From contig OX637632.1 in NCBI GenBank assembly GCA_951802195.1, forward strand, positions 310,001 to 374,000: a stretch of DNA of 64,000 nucleotides, written 5' to 3'. The position numbers and the translations under genes were made by a program. Positions within the stretch are counted from its first letter, which is position 1. Each line of letters opens with the position of its first letter. Source of the DNA: Tausonia pullulans. Lineage: Eukaryota > Basidiomycota > Tremellomycetes > Cystofilobasidiales > Mrakiaceae. The notes beneath the pieces are model-generated. The model was given only the letters and a program-made list of their open reading frames with translations, made no database searches and was not told the origin of the DNA. This document shows positions 1-11,759 of this stretch, piece after piece.

Positions 1-2001
1 GGGCATACACCGTCGCTGGAGAAGCAGACCTAGCTGCTGCTGAGGATGAAGAGGCGGTGATGGGAGCTCCGGCCATCCCGGGGGAGACGAAACCGTGCTG
101 CATCGCTCGCCGAGGGTCCTGCCCCGTCGGCGACGACAGGCCCCGGGTGGCATACGGGTCGGCGACGGCGTAAAACGACGCCTGCTGCTGAAGTTGTTGC
201 TGCTGCTGGTAGTTCGGTGCGTACGGGTCCGATGAGGCCGAGCGCTGAGGAGGACCGGCGCCGTAGGGTGTCGACACAACGGCGGCGTATCCGCTCGTCT
301 GTGGGGCATAGCCGCTCGTCTCAGGCGCGTACTGATCCGTAGCGTAGGGGTCGTTGTACGGGTCTGTTTGGTAGTCTGTTTGGAGAGCACGCCCGCCCAT
401 TAGTCCACTGGAACGAGCAGAACGAGGCTCGTAGAAACACTCACAGCTAGCGTTCTCCTCGACAGCCGGATATCCTCCGGGTGTTGCCTGACCAGGGGCA
501 TAGAATTGATCGCTCGGGGCTCGAGTGAGCACACCGCCGGTACCCGCGTGGCCGTATTGCTGCCCGCCGTTGCCGCCGCCGCCGTAGCCTCCAGCTCCAT
601 ACATGGTAGCAGCCCCGGCAGCAGCAGCGCTCATGCCCGTCGCTCCATCGGCCATGGCACCTCCCCCTCCAGCGCCAATGCCAGCATTGTAGCCACCACG
701 GGCGTACGAGCTCGCCTCGCTCACAGGAGCAGGCGGGTACCCGTTGTTACTCGATGGGTAGTCTCGATAGACGTGCGATGACGGGTGTCCACTCGTCACA
801 TCGCCATGGCCATCTTCCTCCTCGAGCCACTGGTCGACAGGCTGGCCGTTGCGGCTCTGATGGTAGCCGTTCTGGCCGCCCGTAAGGGGCTGAGCCTCGT
901 ATGGCTGAAAACCAGACAGAGATGCGGTTGCGGCGCGGGCTTTTCGCTCCTCCTCCATCCGGATGGCCCTGGAAAGTAAGGAAAAATCGTTCGTGAGTCA
1001 ACAGCGAGACAGCGATTCGAAGCACAGGGCTGAAAATGACTTACTCAATCCGAGCCTCCTCGGCGTACCGCTCGTCAGGCTTCAGGCTTGTTCCCCTCCG
1101 ACCATCGGCGTCTCTAGGTCCGCGAGCGTTGATGCAACGCCGGCCGCATCCGAAGGCGCATCCGGAAAGGAGGAGACAAATCCAGGCGACGAGGACTATC
1201 CAGATCGAGTTGCCCATCGAGGCCGAACCGCCACTGTCGTTGACGCGGGCCCTGGCGAGGTAGAAGAGGATGATGTCGAAGATGAATGCAATGAGTGCTA
1301 TGGGAAGGGAGGGGCAGCGGTCAGCCAAGGAGTGCGGCGAGATGGGGCAGACAGGGGGGGAGACGTGTAACGCACCGACGCCAGCGGCGAACGACGAGAA
1401 GCAGATCGAGAGGCACGAGTTGCCAAACTCCTGAAAGTGGGCGATGACACCAAAGACGGAGGCGACAGCTGCACAACCGAGAGCTGGAAAGAGTGCGAAG
1501 GATCGGTTGAATGAGTGTCTCCCTATCGACAACCAACCGACGTGCGCTCTTGTGGAGGCAGTCACAAGTCATGGCAAGCGAGAGGGACAGAAGACTTACC
1601 GACAGGGTGAAGGACAAGAACGTAGGTAATCCACTTGGAAACGCTGTTAATGTTGAGGTTACCTGGCAGATTACCGACATTGAGTAGAGTCTGGAGATCT
1701 GGAAAAGTGCATGACGAGAAGGAGCCAGCATGGGACCGGGAGCAGCGTGCGAGGTGTCAGCGTGACAGCTCTGCCTCTCTGTCTCTCTCTGCTTCCACGC
1801 ACCAAGACTGTAGCCTACGCTGACCCCACTGCATCCCCCTGTGGAGGAGCAGTAGCCGAGGGTACCGAGCGTGAGCTCGTTCCCGCCGATGGTAGCCTTG
1901 AGGAAGTACAAGCTCTTGAGCAACGGTGTATTGAACGAGGCGAGCGCAAGAAGGATCGTCGCCGCCGTGGTGAGGATGAGGCCGGGGGTGGCGGGCGCCA
2001 T
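1..2001 (-). CDS. RIM9: PalI/Rim9-family pH-response membrane protein (C-terminus beyond the left edge)
   Basis: Integral plasma-membrane protein of the SUR7/PalI family, which in fungi assists the Rim/Pal alkaline-pH sensing complex. Five exons read on the minus strand: 2001-1803, 1698-1600, 1483-1376, 1297-1045 and 968 to beyond base 1; all joints keep phase. The start follows no other in-frame ATG and opens directly into the first membrane helix (about residues 8-23). Next comes a short external loop with the family Cys pair (GYCSSTGGCSG), then three more helices, including ALIAFIFDIILFYLA and GNSIWIVLVAWICLLL. After the last helix is a long Gly/Tyr/Gln/Pro-rich cytoplasmic tail with a glutamine run, typical of PalI and not of Sur7. 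No stop is reached inside the window. The family call is strong; the role in pH response is known for the family, not shown here. Confidence 0.82.
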
Positions 2002-3479
2002 GGCTCAGGCAGAGGGATGGAAGGGGCGAAGGTGAAGGTGAAGGAGGACGGGAAGAAGAGGGAAGGGAGAGAAGGTATCGGTTGTTGCTCTTGGTGTGCG
2101 TGGCAGGAGGAAGGGACGGCGAGTGCGTCGAGGTGTCGCCAGTGAAGAGATGACTAGGAGAAGATGGGTTGGGTCGGATGTCGTTTTCGTATGAGTAAGG
2201 CGTGAGAGGTCGGGACGGATGGGTTATGGCGGTAGGCGTGAGGACGAGGCCCGACGATGGGTCGAGGCGGTGTCGTGGTCGGAGGAGGATTAGGAGGAGG
2301 CCGGCAAGGCGAGGAGGCGGCGGCCTCCGCGGCTTGTCAGGTGCTCAAGGCCGACCTCCGACACCAGACGACAGACAGGTCCAAAGATCTCGTCCAGACG
2401 GGAGCTTCGCTGTCAACCACGATCTCCACTTCGATCGACTGCTTGACCCGGCGTGGAAATATGGCCGGCCATCTTCATGCAGCGGCGCGGCGTATAGAGT
2501 GTGTGCATGCACACGCATGCGCTCTCCATCAGTCCTTGCCTCCCACTCGCTGGCTCGGACTCGGTAACGATGAGAACATGACCAATACTATGCTGATCCA
2601 CTCCAGCCCAAGGTGTATCCTCTTTGTGCTCATCAGGTGTATCTGTTGCCACGGAGGGGTCCAGCAGCCATCGCTCGCTCGCGGCATTCCAGGCACCTGC
2701 GACCAGTTCCCTCCCGGTGGCTTACTGCAAGATGGACAGGCCTGAGATCAGCTGGGTCGATGGCAGAGACTTCAAATCTCGCTGTCGACGAGTCGTCTGC
2801 AGTTCACAGTTGCCTAGCGACGATCCCCTGGAGAGGTAGTGACGGCAAGGTGTATGCGAGTTGACAAGATCGGCTGAGTGCCGGTGACGGCTCCAGAAAA
2901 GTTCTCTACGGGATGTCGACCTGTAGATGGAGGGCGCCTGCCGGATAGAGGCGAGAAAGATAGATCCAATCCGGGTCTCTCTGCAAGAGAGATCGGCCGG
3001 CTTTCACGAGTTTGCGTCACCCCCTCGGCCTGCTCCTTTCCCTTGTTTCTCGCCGGCATACCCGTCTTCCTTCAAACAGCCACCCCCCTCCCATCCTGCT
3101 CTCTTGAGGGAATCCCAATTCATGCTCCCTCCGGCCCCTTCCCGCCCTCTCCATAGAATCAAGATCAAAGACCGGCCCAAAGGCAGCGGGCCTTGGTTCT
3201 CTGTGCGTCCGCCGCTCTCGCTGACCGGAGCGTGCACCACAATGAGCCGAGCCGGTCGGATTAGTGAGCGAGGGCTGAAGTGGACGGTCGACGACGGCTT
3301 CCCTCGCCTCTCGTACACTGCTTTGCTCCCAGTACATTCTCTTCCCAATCATTTTTTATACAGCTCTTATCTCAATCAGCCTCACTCAGCTACTCTGTGC
3401 GTTTGTATCGCGCTCCTTCGCTTCACTCGACCGGACGCCCGAGACCGAGGCTGACAATTCACCGTTCACTCACTTGAAG
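2002..3479. promoter_or_regulatory. Shared upstream region of RIM9 (-) and the acyltransferase gene (+)
   Basis: No convincing coding exon was found for most of this stretch. It contains two perfect palindromes 30 bases apart: ATGGCCGGCCAT at 2461-2472 and GTGTGCATGCACAC at 2501-2514. Its right end (about 3300-3479) is C/T-rich, as expected of a leader in this genome, and probably also holds the unresolved first coding exon of the acyltransferase. An open frame from ATG 3242 runs to a stop near 3454, but no splice joining it in phase to base 3480 was found. Confidence 0.5.
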
Positions 3480-4877
3480 TCTACCCTCTCTCGCTCCTCC
3501 CACCGACGAGGTCTCTCCATCGCCGCCTCATCATCTGGACTAAAGAGGCCTTCGCCCGGTCCCTCTTCGTCATCACAGTCCTCTTCGGTCCGACGACCTT
3601 CGTCCTCACCTCAGACGGCTCGCTTGACGTCCGCTCGCTCGTCACTCAACGTGATGCCCGAGGGCGGGCGACTGCTGTTGAGCTGCCGAAGCGGGCCGTG
3701 GTGATAGGGAACCACCAGGTTCGTTCTGTCGGACTATATTGAGTGTTTTAGAGAGAGAGGGAGAGAGGATGAGACAGACGATGATGCGGGTGTCTGGCCT
3801 GGTTCCTGACACAACCTCCTTCCTGCGCTTCTATCACATCAGGCCTACAGCGATTGGATGTACATCTGGATGCTCGCCTACTACGCCCGAGCCTCATCGG
3901 GCTTGACGATCCTGGTTAAGAAAACCCTGAAGTGGATTCCGATCGCTGGCTGGGGAATGCAATTCTTTCAATTCGTCTTCCTCGCCAGGTAGGGCTTTAT
4001 TCCCTCCCTCGCTTCCATGTAAAAGACTAACTCGCTCGCTCGTTTGCTATCAAGGAATTGGAAGGAGGACCAGGTCCCCCTGAGTCGCCACCTCAAGCAG
4101 ATTGCCACGAGAGCAAAAAAGACGAGCGCCCCCGTTTGGGTCCTCCTCTTTCCCGAGGGGACGCTCATCTCGGATGACGAGCGACCAAAGGTGCTTTGCT
4201 TCTCCCTCATTTTCACCCTCGCTTATTCTGACGTTCGTTCTCTCCCAGTCTGTGCGCTGGTCCCAACGCCTCAACATCCCTGACACAGTCAACGTCCTCC
4301 TCCCGCGCTCTCTCGGCCTCTTTACCGTCCTGCACCACCTCCTCCCTTCCCTTCCCAACCTTCCCCTCTTGGATATCACCATCGGCTATCCGGGCGTGTC
4401 CCCTGGGGGATACGCCCAGGAGTGGTACTCGCTCCCGTCGATCTTCTGGAGGAGCGTTCCGCCGCCGGAGGTGCATTTGCATTTAAGAAAATATGAAAAT
4501 AGCGCGGTGCCGTTGGGGGATTGGAGAAAGGAGGGAGCGAACGAGGGGGATAGTGGGAGGGAAGAGGACAAGAAGGCGTTCGATGGGTGGTTGATCGAGA
4601 GATGGCGGGAGGTTTGTCGCTCGTTCCATCCCACTCCTCCCATCTACGCTCTAGACTAACCTCTTTCTTGCATCCTTTGACTCAACAGAAAGATGCTCTC
4701 ATGGAAACCTTCTACACGACCGGCCATTTCACGTCAGACGACAACACGTCCCCGGTCGAGCGCATCGAGATCACCCTTCTCGACGGCCTCTGGCGCGAAA
4801 TTGGAGGCTCGATGTGCTGGTTGGCGCCGTTTTGGGTCGGGTTGGGCATTCGGTGGGTGTGGACGAGGGTTTTGTGA
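3480..4877 (+). CDS. LPLAT-family acyltransferase (1-acylglycerophosphate / lysocardiolipin acyltransferase-like)
   Basis: Membrane acyltransferase that would add an acyl chain to a lysophospholipid. Exons seen: 3480-3718, 3843-3988, 4055-4190, 4249-4611 and 4689-4877 (TGA). Motif I, H-x4-D, is split by an intron: VVIGNHQ ends one exon and AYSDWMYIW begins the next. Motif III is present as FPEGT, and VNVLLPRSLGL matches the block after it. A hydrophobic stretch near the first exon shown (SLFVITVLFGPTTFVL) and one at the C-terminus (MCWLAPFWVGLGI) fit membrane anchoring. The 5' end is not solved: exon 3480-3718 is preceded by a stop in frame, so at least one upstream exon ending one base into a codon is missing from this entry. 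The pattern is closest to the CST26/LCLAT branch; exact substrate unknown. Confidence 0.8.
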
Positions 4878-7228
4878 GGAGGGATGAGGGAGTGCACAGT
4901 GTCGCTGTGATACTTGCTTCATGTTAATTTTCTTTCATTCGTTAATTTCGTCGCTTTTTCGGAACATTTGTGCAGATACATACTGGAAGGAAGGAAACAT
5001 CATGATCGTAAACTGGACACGAACCACTGACGAGAGAAATCCGACATACGGCAGATACGGCAATCCGAGTATTGCGTGGCGACATCCACTGGGGAGTTGG
5101 AGGAGCGGTAGTGTCTGGATGAGAGATCGTTAGCTCTTTGCTCCCAGACGCAGGAAGACAGCCGACAGTCACCACCGCCATATCTCCGCTCCAGCTGCCT
5201 CCCCCCATATCCCCTCCTTCTTTTATTCGCCCTCGCTCTCCTTTCTTCTGTCTCCCTCGACCGCTCCTCCTCTCCTACCATCAACCTCAACCTCTCTCCT
5301 CTTTCTTCTACGCCTCCACCACCTCGCCATGCGCCTCCTCATTATGTTCCCTCAGCTCATATCTCCACATCATCATCTTGTGATTTGGGCGCTCCACAGA
5401 CACATTTGAAGCTGGTGACGTCTCTGTCGACTCCATTGCATTCATATACGATCGGAGCGAGGGAGTGTCCAAGCACAAGGCTTGGCGACCGCAAGCTTAG
5501 TCTTGTTCGTCGTGAGGATATGGGTCGCTTGGGAGGTGGGTGAGAGTCACGAAACGAGGCAAATACTTCAAGTTGATGAGACGGAGAGGGGAGAAAAACT
5601 GTCGAATACAATGTGGTATGATGCGCAGGCATGCCCGGCTCTGGGAGGGAGGCGGTTGTGGCGGCAGAAGGGGCAAGTCCAGTCGAGGTCGGGGACGGGC
5701 GACGCTGCCGGGACAGGCGCAGGCGAGATTGGAGAGGAGGAAGAGATAGGAGAGGCCTGAGGCTGGAGGGTCCTAAGCTGGAGGGGAGTAAAAGGTCAGT
5801 AACGTCTGAGGGCGTTGCTGATTGCGAAGACAGAGACGGCGATGAAGACGTAGCGACGGGCGGAGAAAGTTGACGAGAGTTGAAGGAGGAACGGAGAGTA
5901 TATCGGCGGAGGCTTTGGGCGCGGCATCTCGACTCAAGGCCACGGCGGGACCTTATCAATGAGAGCGTTAGCCGATGGTACCTGGCGGCCTTCCCATGTG
6001 CGAGACTGCGGACGAACGCGTTCAGTGATCGAGGACGATGCGCAGTGGACAACCAGGTCCGACACGTTCACGACTCGACCTCCTCCATCTTGCCGCTTCC
6101 TCACTTGAGGACCAACATCCTCCTCCCCAGCAGTTCTGAGATACTCTCCCGGACGACTCGCGATGACATTGGAGTGATGCCACTTACGCCCAGTCGAGCC
6201 AGAAGGAACGGGGGACATAATAGCAGGAGCGGCAGCCCTCCGGAGTCGCCGGACCCGCAAAAATCTAAAACTGCGAGCGGGTGGATAGACCCGCGGACGA
6301 GATTGAAGGATCGGGCGGCGCCCTCAAGCGATACCGGGTTCTGATGAAAAAGGAATTATACGACGTGGCCGAAGCGAGGAGGGCAAGGGCTTGTGAAAGT
6401 CAGCTGATGGCCTAGGAGATGGGTGCGGGGACGACGGATGGTCGTTGATGGACAGGAGATGACGGACAGCTGCGAATCGTCAGAGGCGGTTGGTCCACAA
6501 CCTGGCTGTCCTCTTGGATACAGCCTCAGCCGCATCAATGGCAGCTAGACGTAAATCGGAATAATAGGGTCATCTATCTGTACGGGAGCCAAGCTCGATC
6601 CAACACAGATTAGCAAGAACGGCCCATTGACTGCTTGCCCAATTCTACGACTTGCCGTGGCGAAGTCCACCCGTCACCACGTCTGAATACCCTATCACAC
6701 GAACAACACGACCTCTCCCTTTCACCTCTAAACTAAGATATCTCGATGAGGTGTTCGAGGACTCGAACCATACCAGCGGAGACCAAGGACAGGTGTTGAC
6801 ATGTCGCCGAGAGAGAACATATGGGGCTCACGTCTGAGCACGCGCAGGCTGTTCACGGTCGTCTTTTCGCTCACTCCAGACAAACATTGACCTCTTCTAG
6901 CGGACCTCGTACAGTTCACAAACTCCACGAGGCTGCAGCCCTTTCTTGCCAAAGAAATCGTCGGGGAGCTGGATCAGCCGAGCAGCGGAGAAGGCCGACC
7001 TGGATAATGGATTGTCACCGAAGCTTCTCGGGGTTTCTCCATCGTCCGTCGCCCTTCTACAACGAACCATCGCTTCCTCCTCGAACATGCTGGGCTTCCT
7101 GTCAAAATCCACAAAACCGGATTCAACGGGGCTCGGTCCCTAACGATCCATCAACCCCCAGCAACACTCTCAACTCTCCCCAACTCTCCTCAAGCCTCCT
7201 CAACCACCGTCTCCCCACCACCTCCACC
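4878..7228. other. Stretch without a gene I can define
   Basis: This 2.35 kb lies between the acyltransferase and the BAG gene, both on the plus strand. No frame combines length, natural codon bias and recognisable motifs. The C/T-rich segment at about 5200-5340 and the one just before 7229 look like leader sequence on the plus strand. A doubtful minus-strand candidate is listed separately. No tRNA, transposon or simple repeat array was seen here. Confidence 0.4.
5560..5927 (-). other. Doubtful minus-strand coding candidate
   Basis: From an ATG at 5927 the minus strand reads a basic proline-rich start followed by a plausible membrane helix (YVFIAVSVFAISNALRRY), then a stop. About 150 bases further on, the same frame gives a Cys/His stretch, DWTCPFCRHNRLPPR. 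Codon use on this strand resembles real exons of the window (C-ending codons). However, no intron of ordinary length that removes the stop could be placed, and no protein family was recognised. It may be a short gene with wrong splice guesses on my part, a decayed gene, or chance. Confidence 0.18.
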
Positions 7229-8653
7229 ATGCCTTTGGTTTACGTCCCCGACAACACTTTTGCCTCGCCCTACCTCAACCCTTACGTTTCGCACTACCCA
7301 ACTGTCCCTATTCGCTGCCAGCAGCCCTCGTACAACTCCGCCCCCTCCTACGACGACTACGACGGGCTCGCGCACTACTTCTGCGGTCGGCCTTCGGCCC
7401 GCGCCGCCCAACTCCAGCAGCAGCGTCAGGAAGAGCTCGAGGATGCCCGCACCCGACAGCTCTTCTCACAGTTCCTCGGAGGCCTCGATTCCACGCCGAA
7501 ATCGATGGTCGGAAAGCAGCGGAAATGCCAGCAAGCCGCTTATGTGGCTGAGCAGCAGCGCCGCCTGATGCTCGCCAGGCAACAGCAAGAGGAGGAGCAG
7601 CGACGCCAGCAGATGGTGAGCACGCCGCTTTCTCTCCCACCCACAACAAGAATGATAAGCTAACTCGTTTCTTCCATCCCCCCAGCTTCGCCTCCAAGTC
7701 CAGCAGCGCACCCAGCAAGAACACGTCCGCCGACTCGCCGCCCAGCAGTACACGCGCGAGCAGCAGCAGCTCACCCGCCCCTGGAACACGGCAGACGCCG
7801 CTGCGTTAGACTCTGACACTGACGAGGAGATGGAGGAGGAGGTGAGTCTCTCTTTAAATTTCACGTTCTTAGAAGTGGAGCTGTTGCTGATGAAGTCTTA
7901 CACTTGAAAGCAGCCTCGCCACTCTTCCTCCCCGGTTGCCTGTCGCAACTCCTCGCCCATCACCCACTCGATCTTCGCCGACCAGCTCGGAGCTCTCATG
8001 AACTTTTCCGCCGTCCGGTCCGACCTCGAAGGCGACGAGCAGGAACAGGAGCAGGTCCGTCTCACGGACTCGCGCGCTCTATCGCCTTCACAGGCTATGT
8101 CCTGACTCCTCTCCCTTGGTCTCCTCAGCCAACCTCTCCCATCCAGCGGCGACTTCCCTCTTCGGCGGCCTCTGCACCCACCACCATCACCACCGCCCGC
8201 TCTCCTTCTCCGGCCCAGTCTTCTTCGCCATCCACCCGTTCACTCAAGCCCTCAGCCCTCACCCAGCTTCGCCGCCTCCAACAGCGCACCACCTCCCTGA
8301 TCGCCAACACATCCACCGCAACTCTTCTCGAATCAACCCACTACCTCACCCAAGTCCTTCTCGAAGCCGACGCCATCGATGCTCAGGGCGAGGCGCTCGT
8401 CCGGTCGGAGAGGAAGAAGCTCGTCCAGCGGGTCGAAGATGCTCTGAGGGAGCTTGAGAGGGAAGACCAGGAGAGGGATAAAGGCTTCGATGCCTCGACG
8501 GAGGTGTCATCCTCGAGCGAGGACAAGGGAATGATGGAGAACGCTGGCTTCGAGTCGAAAGCCGAGTCCTCTTCGGTCTCCTCCTCCTCCTCCGACCACC
8601 GTCGGGCGTACAAAGTCACCATTGAGGACGCCTCCGAGTCCGACATGGAGTGA
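7229..8653 (+). CDS. BAG-domain protein, probable Hsp70 nucleotide-exchange co-chaperone
   Basis: Four exons: 7229-7615, 7686-7841, 7914-8054 and 8129-8653 (TGA); donors are GTGAGC, GTGAGT and GTCCGT. The start ATG at 7229 sits after a C/T-rich leader. The N-terminal part is Tyr/Pro-rich, followed by a long Gln/Glu/Arg coiled-coil-like segment (REEL, QQRRLMLARQQQEEE). The C-terminal third holds a BAG-like helical region, from about LTQLRRLQQRTTSLI through LEADAIDAQGEALVRSERK to LVQRVEDALRELE. In the family this domain binds the Hsp70 ATPase domain and drives nucleotide release. The protein ends in an acidic serine-rich tail (DASESDME). The BAG assignment rests on the spacing and the IDAQG-x-x-LVR pattern; client and cellular role cannot be told from sequence. 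Confidence 0.72.
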
Positions 8654-9089
8654 TAGGCCCTCACTCCCTTTCTATACCTCACATCGCTTGTATTTATTCT
8701 TTACCGTCTTTATACTGTGCCTCATCTCATCACAATTGTATCCTATATAACCAATACATGGATTCACCTACCCTTGGCTTAAACCTCTGCGCTTCAAGCG
8801 ATGCAAGCATCAAGGCTGATTTTCTTCCCAATCACATTACGGCTGAACGTCCTCGAAAGGACAGCAAAATCTGGGATCGAATTGAGGCGAGGGATGATAC
8901 AAGACGGTGTGAGCGGTCGCAAGACTTCAGCAGATGCCGCGCTAGCTTAGTTCGAGGTAATTGGTCCAACTGTAGCAATTGTACTCGACTATACATGAAG
9001 ACTGCAGAGATGGGATGATAGGAAGTGCGAGGCCATGCGCTCGCCGGCCTCCTTCCGTAAATTCGCCTGAGCCACTGCCTCAGATCTGA
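8654..9089. other. Intergenic, nothing recognised
   Basis: 3' flank of the BAG gene. The sequence is less GC-rich than neighbouring coding DNA and carries no clear motif. It may contain further, unrecognisable remains of the decayed ABC transporter that starts about 9.1 kb. Confidence 0.35.
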
Positions 9090-11290
9090 ATTGAACCTCG
9101 CTCCCCCTCCTAAATACGCCGCAAAGAGAATTCTCCTGGAGGCATGATCCTCAACCGTTTCCCCCAGGGCATCCCTCGGCTCCAGTTTCATCCATCACTC
9201 CGATTTTGGCTTCCTGCTCGCGCTCTTGAACGTTGCCTACTCCGTCTTCGAACATGTCTTCACCACCGTGTTACTCGTCCTCGCAACTCTTTGGCTCGCG
9301 CTCGTCGTCCCGATCCTCGGCCCGGTCTACTATTTCATCTTGAGATCTCACCTGGCGACGAGCGAGGTAAATTGCTGCAGACCAGCTTGCATCGATCCAT
9401 GTGCTGACTGCAGCCCACTCACAGCAATTTCACCGGCTTGAGACTGAGTCCAAGTCGTCTGTAAATGCTGAACTGACTCGAGCACATCTTATCTCGTCCC
9501 TGGTTGCGTTGTCTCCAGCTCTATACCCTCTTCAGCAGGACCATCTCCGGCCCTTGTCTCGATCGGGGCGTTCGAAGCCCAAGGCTTAGTCAAGCCGCAG
9601 AATAATAAGTTTCTCGACCGCTTTCAAAGCTCAAGTTTCTCCATATTCCGGTAATGGTTTCTCAAAGTCGTCTTCAATTGGATGTTAGCCCTCTTCGCTG
9701 TTGGAGTGTCTGCCATTCCCGTGTCAGTGGATAGATAGCAGATAGCGGGAGACCTGGTTCTTCTGTCGCCAATGTCTATCTGACCTCCGATCGGCCGCTT
9801 CTCGTGATTCGACGTCGGCCGCCCGTCTTAGAGCGAGCTGCGCTTTCTCAGTTCGCGGATCTCGCCACGTCGCTCCTGATCCTCCTTCTCTACTATGCGA
9901 TACTTGAGAATCCCCTCATCGTGCATTCAGAAACTTCTTTAGCATCTATCTGTTTACCTTGCATATCGGCTGACTCTGCTTGCAATCCATCAAGCGCGCC
10001 CGTGAGTTTACCGTCCTCCCTTCCGAGTGGCACGTTGCCGCAAGACCCTCCTTGACCGTGACCGTCACGCAGGGCTTGCCGATCGGAATGGCCGAGTCAG
10101 GAGGGCGCCGAGGACAGCCCGTTCCACCACCATGGTAAGGAGGGCCAGTTCTGTCCCCCAGCTTGACGGGCCCAGTTCAATTTACTATTGAATGCGCTTC
10201 AGGTGCGCTACCACTTGCTGCAGTCCAGCTTGGCGAGATCTTGATCACTGACAACCCGTGGTGCGCTCGCTCTCATGTCGCATGCCATCTTGTCTCTCTG
10301 ACTAACGGATCGCTGCACTCTGCGGACCGGAAGCGGCCAGTCGAGTAAGTTGTTCGCTTCAGGACCATCAACCAGCACCTGTTTTCTGGCTCCATCGATA
10401 TTTACGTCGTTGGAGTCAAGTTGGCTCCTCTCGCGCAGTTCCGTGACACAATGTTATGAGTAAGACGACGGCTGTGTCATCTGCGACCATCGAGAGGGAT
10501 CCGCTGAAAAAATCTCCGTTTCAGCATCGTCTTCTGGGATCCTATGCTCTGTCATGGCCCTGTCTACGACAACCTCGACGTTGACCAAGTATGCACCGAA
10601 CGGGAGCTGTGGGTGGCCCTCAAGAGCGTTGAGATGTAAGAGATGATCTCCCGGCTCGTGAATCGGCTCGGCGGCTCTCTCTGCCTGTAGAAACGAGCTG
10701 TATTTGCTCGACAGCCCGGAAAACTCAAGTCTCTCGTCGTCGACAAGACCTTCAACAGGGGCCAACGCTGGCTTCTCTGCTGTGCTGTGCACGCGCCCTC
10801 CTTCGGATGCGCGAGCTAAGCACCTCTACGCGTGTGACTTAAACCCGTCCTCTTTTTCGTCGACATATTGACACCCTCTTGTGCTCTGGTTGCCGCAGGA
10901 TGTCGCTTCACGGATTAGGCGATCGACCGTGCCGTCAGCACTCTAATGCAGAGCTCACCGTCGTTTTGGTCGCCCCCGTATCTGCGGGTGGCTCGCCCGA
11001 GCCATCTCCTCGGCGTCGCTGACTTGGTTTCTACATTCAGCGCGGATCACCAAGAACTACCGAATCCCCCTCCCGAAATGAACATCTCACCCATCGAGTC
11101 CCTGAGACTAGTTTGATACTTTGATTCGTTCTTTCAGTGACGGCGTCATCAAAGAGTACAACCCGCCACACACACCCTCCCTTTGATTCGCGCTTTGCCC
11201 ATCTCGCCGCCACCCAGAGGATTTACTCGATCGATGGTGATCAGCGCCGCGGTGTTGCTGATTCAAAACAAGAGGACGCGCTTGAGGAGA
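9090..11290 (+). pseudogene. Decayed MRP/ABCC-type ABC transporter (C-terminal half)
   Basis: Fragments in the order of the second half of an ABCC transporter can be followed on the plus strand. ILNRFPQ near 9147 matches the GRILNRFSKD motif of TMD2. A membrane stretch (VLLVLATLWLALVVPILG) is followed by YYFILRSHLATSE, then QFHRLETESKSS and LYTLFSRTISG, which match the RLDSVSRSPLYSLFSETLSG block. LVSIGAFEAQG follows in a shifted frame. Further on are LPSEWHVAARPSLTVTV, VYDNLDVDQVCTERELWVAL (the SGTVRENLDP...D-x-ELW-x-AL region), GQRWLLCC / LCCARALLR (the VGQRQLLCLARALL signature, broken between two frames) and GVIKEYNPPH near 11147 (the GRVVEYDTP end of NBD2). No intact Walker A is seen. At least two frame changes and several stops separate the pieces. 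Two introns still splice cleanly (9367-9424, 9465-9514). This is a dead host gene copy, not a mobile element. Confidence 0.68.
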
Positions 11291-11664
11291 AGAAGAGGAA
11301 CTTCTTGCCTGAAGGGGGTCGCTCCTATCCGGTGTGCTAGGTCAGAAGTATCTTTCTCTTCATCTTGTCTCGTTCACCTCCCTCTAATGCCGGCGCGGGA
11401 GCAAATTGTACCTATCCTTTCCCTTGACAGTAATAAATTTGGTCAATTTGTTCACGGTAGATTGTCAGTTACAGAGAGAGTCAAAGTGGACTGATCTGAA
11501 GAGGGTCGCCGCTACCCGGTAGATTCACCCACGTATTCCTATCTCCATCCTCTGACTTGCCTGTTTCTATACACCCGTGTACAAACGCTGGACCATCGTT
11601 TTGTTTGGGCTATATATTAGTATGTGTGATCCTCAATATCATACGTTTCTCTTGACAATCTAAG
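11291..11664. other. Intergenic, nothing recognised
   Basis: Lies between the end of the ABC-transporter relic and the tRNA gene. It is AT-richer than the rest of the window. No frame or repeat could be assigned. Confidence 0.4.
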
Positions 11665-11759
11665 TCTTTGGTGGTCCAACGGCTAAGATGTCCGCCTGTC
11701 ACTACCTTTCATAGGGTAACTGTCCGCGGGAGACCGGGGTTCGACTCCCCGCCAGAGAG
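11665..11759 (+). tRNA. tRNA-Asp (anticodon GTC) with a 23-base intron
   Basis: The cloverleaf can be drawn. The acceptor stem TCTTTGG (11665-11671) pairs with CCAGAGA (11752-11758) with one G-U, and G is the discriminator. The anticodon stem TCCGC (11691-11695) pairs with GCGGG (11726-11730), the loop is CTGTCAC with anticodon GTC at 11698-11700, and the T arm is CGGGG-TTCGACT-CCCCG. The extra bases 11702-11724 sit one base 3' of the anticodon, the standard place for a nuclear tRNA intron. The internal promoter fits: A box TGGTCCAACGG at 11672-11682 and B box GGTTCGACTCC at 11738-11748. A T5 run at 11773-11777 is a likely Pol III terminator. No CCA is encoded, as expected for a eukaryote. 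Confidence 0.92.

Noticed and set aside
5357-6052. A long minus-strand frame of about 230 codons in the 4.9-7.2 kb gap as one gene.
   Set aside because: Its composition is Ser/Leu/Arg-rich in the manner of an out-of-frame reading of C/T-rich DNA, and no domain is seen.
6755-6790. A tRNA T-arm-like GGTTCGAGTCC on the minus strand.
   Set aside because: No acceptor, anticodon or D arm can be built around it.
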